From positions 1 to 33,456 of the forward strand of contig LRSR01012208.1 in NCBI GenBank assembly GCA_001579985.1: a stretch of 33,456 bases of DNA, given 5' to 3'. Origin of the DNA: Hypsibius dujardini. Its lineage: Eukaryota; Tardigrada; Eutardigrada; Parachela; Hypsibiidae. Positions 32,677 to 33,456 of the stretch are shown here, one piece after another (the stretch's first letter is position 1; the number at the start of each line of letters is the position of its first letter). The notes under the pieces are model-generated. The model was not told the DNA's origin. It made no database searches and saw only the letters and a list, made by a program, of their open reading frames with translations. The position numbers and the translations under genes are program-made.

Positions 32677-33456
32677 TCAACGCCATCTGCGGCAGAACAT
32701 TCCCCGCAAAACGTTGCGCAGGTTTGTCAACGAGAAGATAAACAGGATAGGATCTATGGTAGCCTGCAGTGCCAGTAAGATCATAGCGACGGAGAAGAAG
32801 ACCGGCGCGTCTAGCGCGTCAAACAATAGGAAGGTGAAGTAGACGTTGTCGGGAGTCCAGCAGACGATGACGCTGATGGTTAAGAGAACCAGCAGCAAAT
32901 CACCATTTGAGTTTTGTTGCACTGGTCGACGTTGTGCGGGTGGGGGTGACGTCATCGCGTGATGTATAGCTCCACCCTCGCCACCCACTGCTACAACTGC
33001 TGCTGCTCCTGCGTCCTGGACGGTTACTACGTCGGTAACTGCAAGGAAAGTGACTTTTCTTTATTTGACAAAAATCAGTGGTGCAGTTGATCGACTACAA
33101 ATTTGAAAATATCGTATAATCGTACACTGGCCGTTTGTTATGTTTTATGCCAGTCCATCATAGTATGACTGGATCGGTTGACGTTGATGAAATGGGCATC
33201 TGCTGCTTGGTAGTTGGTAATGGCTGCTTGGCTGCTTGGTAATTGGGGCGTAGTTATCTCACTTCAAGTGGCCATCTTGTAAATAGCATGGACCACAAAC
33301 GTAGCAAAACCCTCTGCTAGGGTCTACCGCGTCTTTTAAATGTTCATTCTAATCCACAGATTTTTGCATTTTTAGCCTACCCTTTTGCGACTGCGTGCCG
33401 GTATCAATCAGTGCGATTGCCCCACTCCTGTTAGTGAGCAGCTTCAGACGGGTACG
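32677..33456 (-). CDS. rhodopsin-class GPCR, 3' exons (partial)
   Basis: The minus-strand gene runs off the right edge. The exon 33456-33381 (partial; NRSGAIALIDTGTQSQK, third-loop sequence) joins in phase 1 across a 342-base intron to the final exon 33038-32677. The final exon carries a long Ala/Gly/Val loop, then helix 6 (LLLVLLTISVIVCWTPDNVY) and helix 7 (LLALQATIDPILFIFSLTNL), and ends FCRRWR and stop. Unlike the two GPCRs above, it keeps the canonical helix 6 CWTP motif. The NPxxY position is DPILF. It belongs to a different subgroup. Helices 1-5 must lie beyond the window. Confidence 0.8.

Noticed and set aside
1-33456. CRISPR array, operon or bacterial-type gene cluster
   Set aside because: No repeat-spacer pattern and no ribosome-binding-site-led gene series. 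Genes are spliced, so the window is eukaryotic.

Overview
The window is eukaryotic nuclear DNA from a small animal with intron-rich, AT-leaning sequence. Genes are split by short introns with GT...AG ends, separated by repeat-rich spacers, and include expanded families of natriuretic-peptide-receptor-like proteins and divergent rhodopsin-class GPCRs. A tardigrade (Hypsibius/Ramazzottius/Paramacrobiotus type) is my best guess. It rests on the look of the two receptor families, not on a marker gene, and is an inference. All splice sites below were placed by eye from reading frame, phase and family alignment.

Left third (1-10.7 kb). A minus-strand fragment lies at 487-793, followed by about 2.6 kb with only MITE-like ends. 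A 12-exon natriuretic peptide receptor-like gene (3410-7161) has a complete ligand-binding region and one membrane helix, but stops about 30 residues into the cytoplasm with no guanylate cyclase. A frameshifted scrap of the kinase-homology domain follows it. Convergent to it is a minus-strand multi-exon gene of unknown family (7966-9086). A second receptor copy (9252-10671) keeps five exons and then breaks off.

Middle (11.6-20.6 kb). An intronless 369-residue GPCR (11663-12772) is followed by a small cysteine-containing gene of four short exons (12962-13781). Then come a minus-strand EB-like cysteine-rich exon (15155-15387), degenerate repeat fields, a dispersed relic of the 7966-9086 gene, and a complete but dead 1282-bp Tc1/mariner element with TA target duplication and 34-bp terminal repeats (17731-19012).

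Right third (21.2-33.5 kb). A second relic of the unknown gene (21249-21857) precedes a four-exon paralog of the intronless GPCR (22268-27583). Its second intron looks like a hAT-type transposon: an exact 8-bp duplication, TAG... terminal inverted repeats, and splice sites formed at the duplication. After that come an inverted-repeat-bounded segment (28635-30773), a short tandem array, a tRNA-like relic with a T-run, and the 3' exons of a third GPCR on the minus strand (32677-33456), which runs off the window.

The receptor loci are best read as a birth-and-death cluster of chemosensory or peptide receptors being copied, truncated and interrupted by DNA transposons. The most striking observation is the transposon that appears to have become an intron without disturbing the GPCR reading frame.
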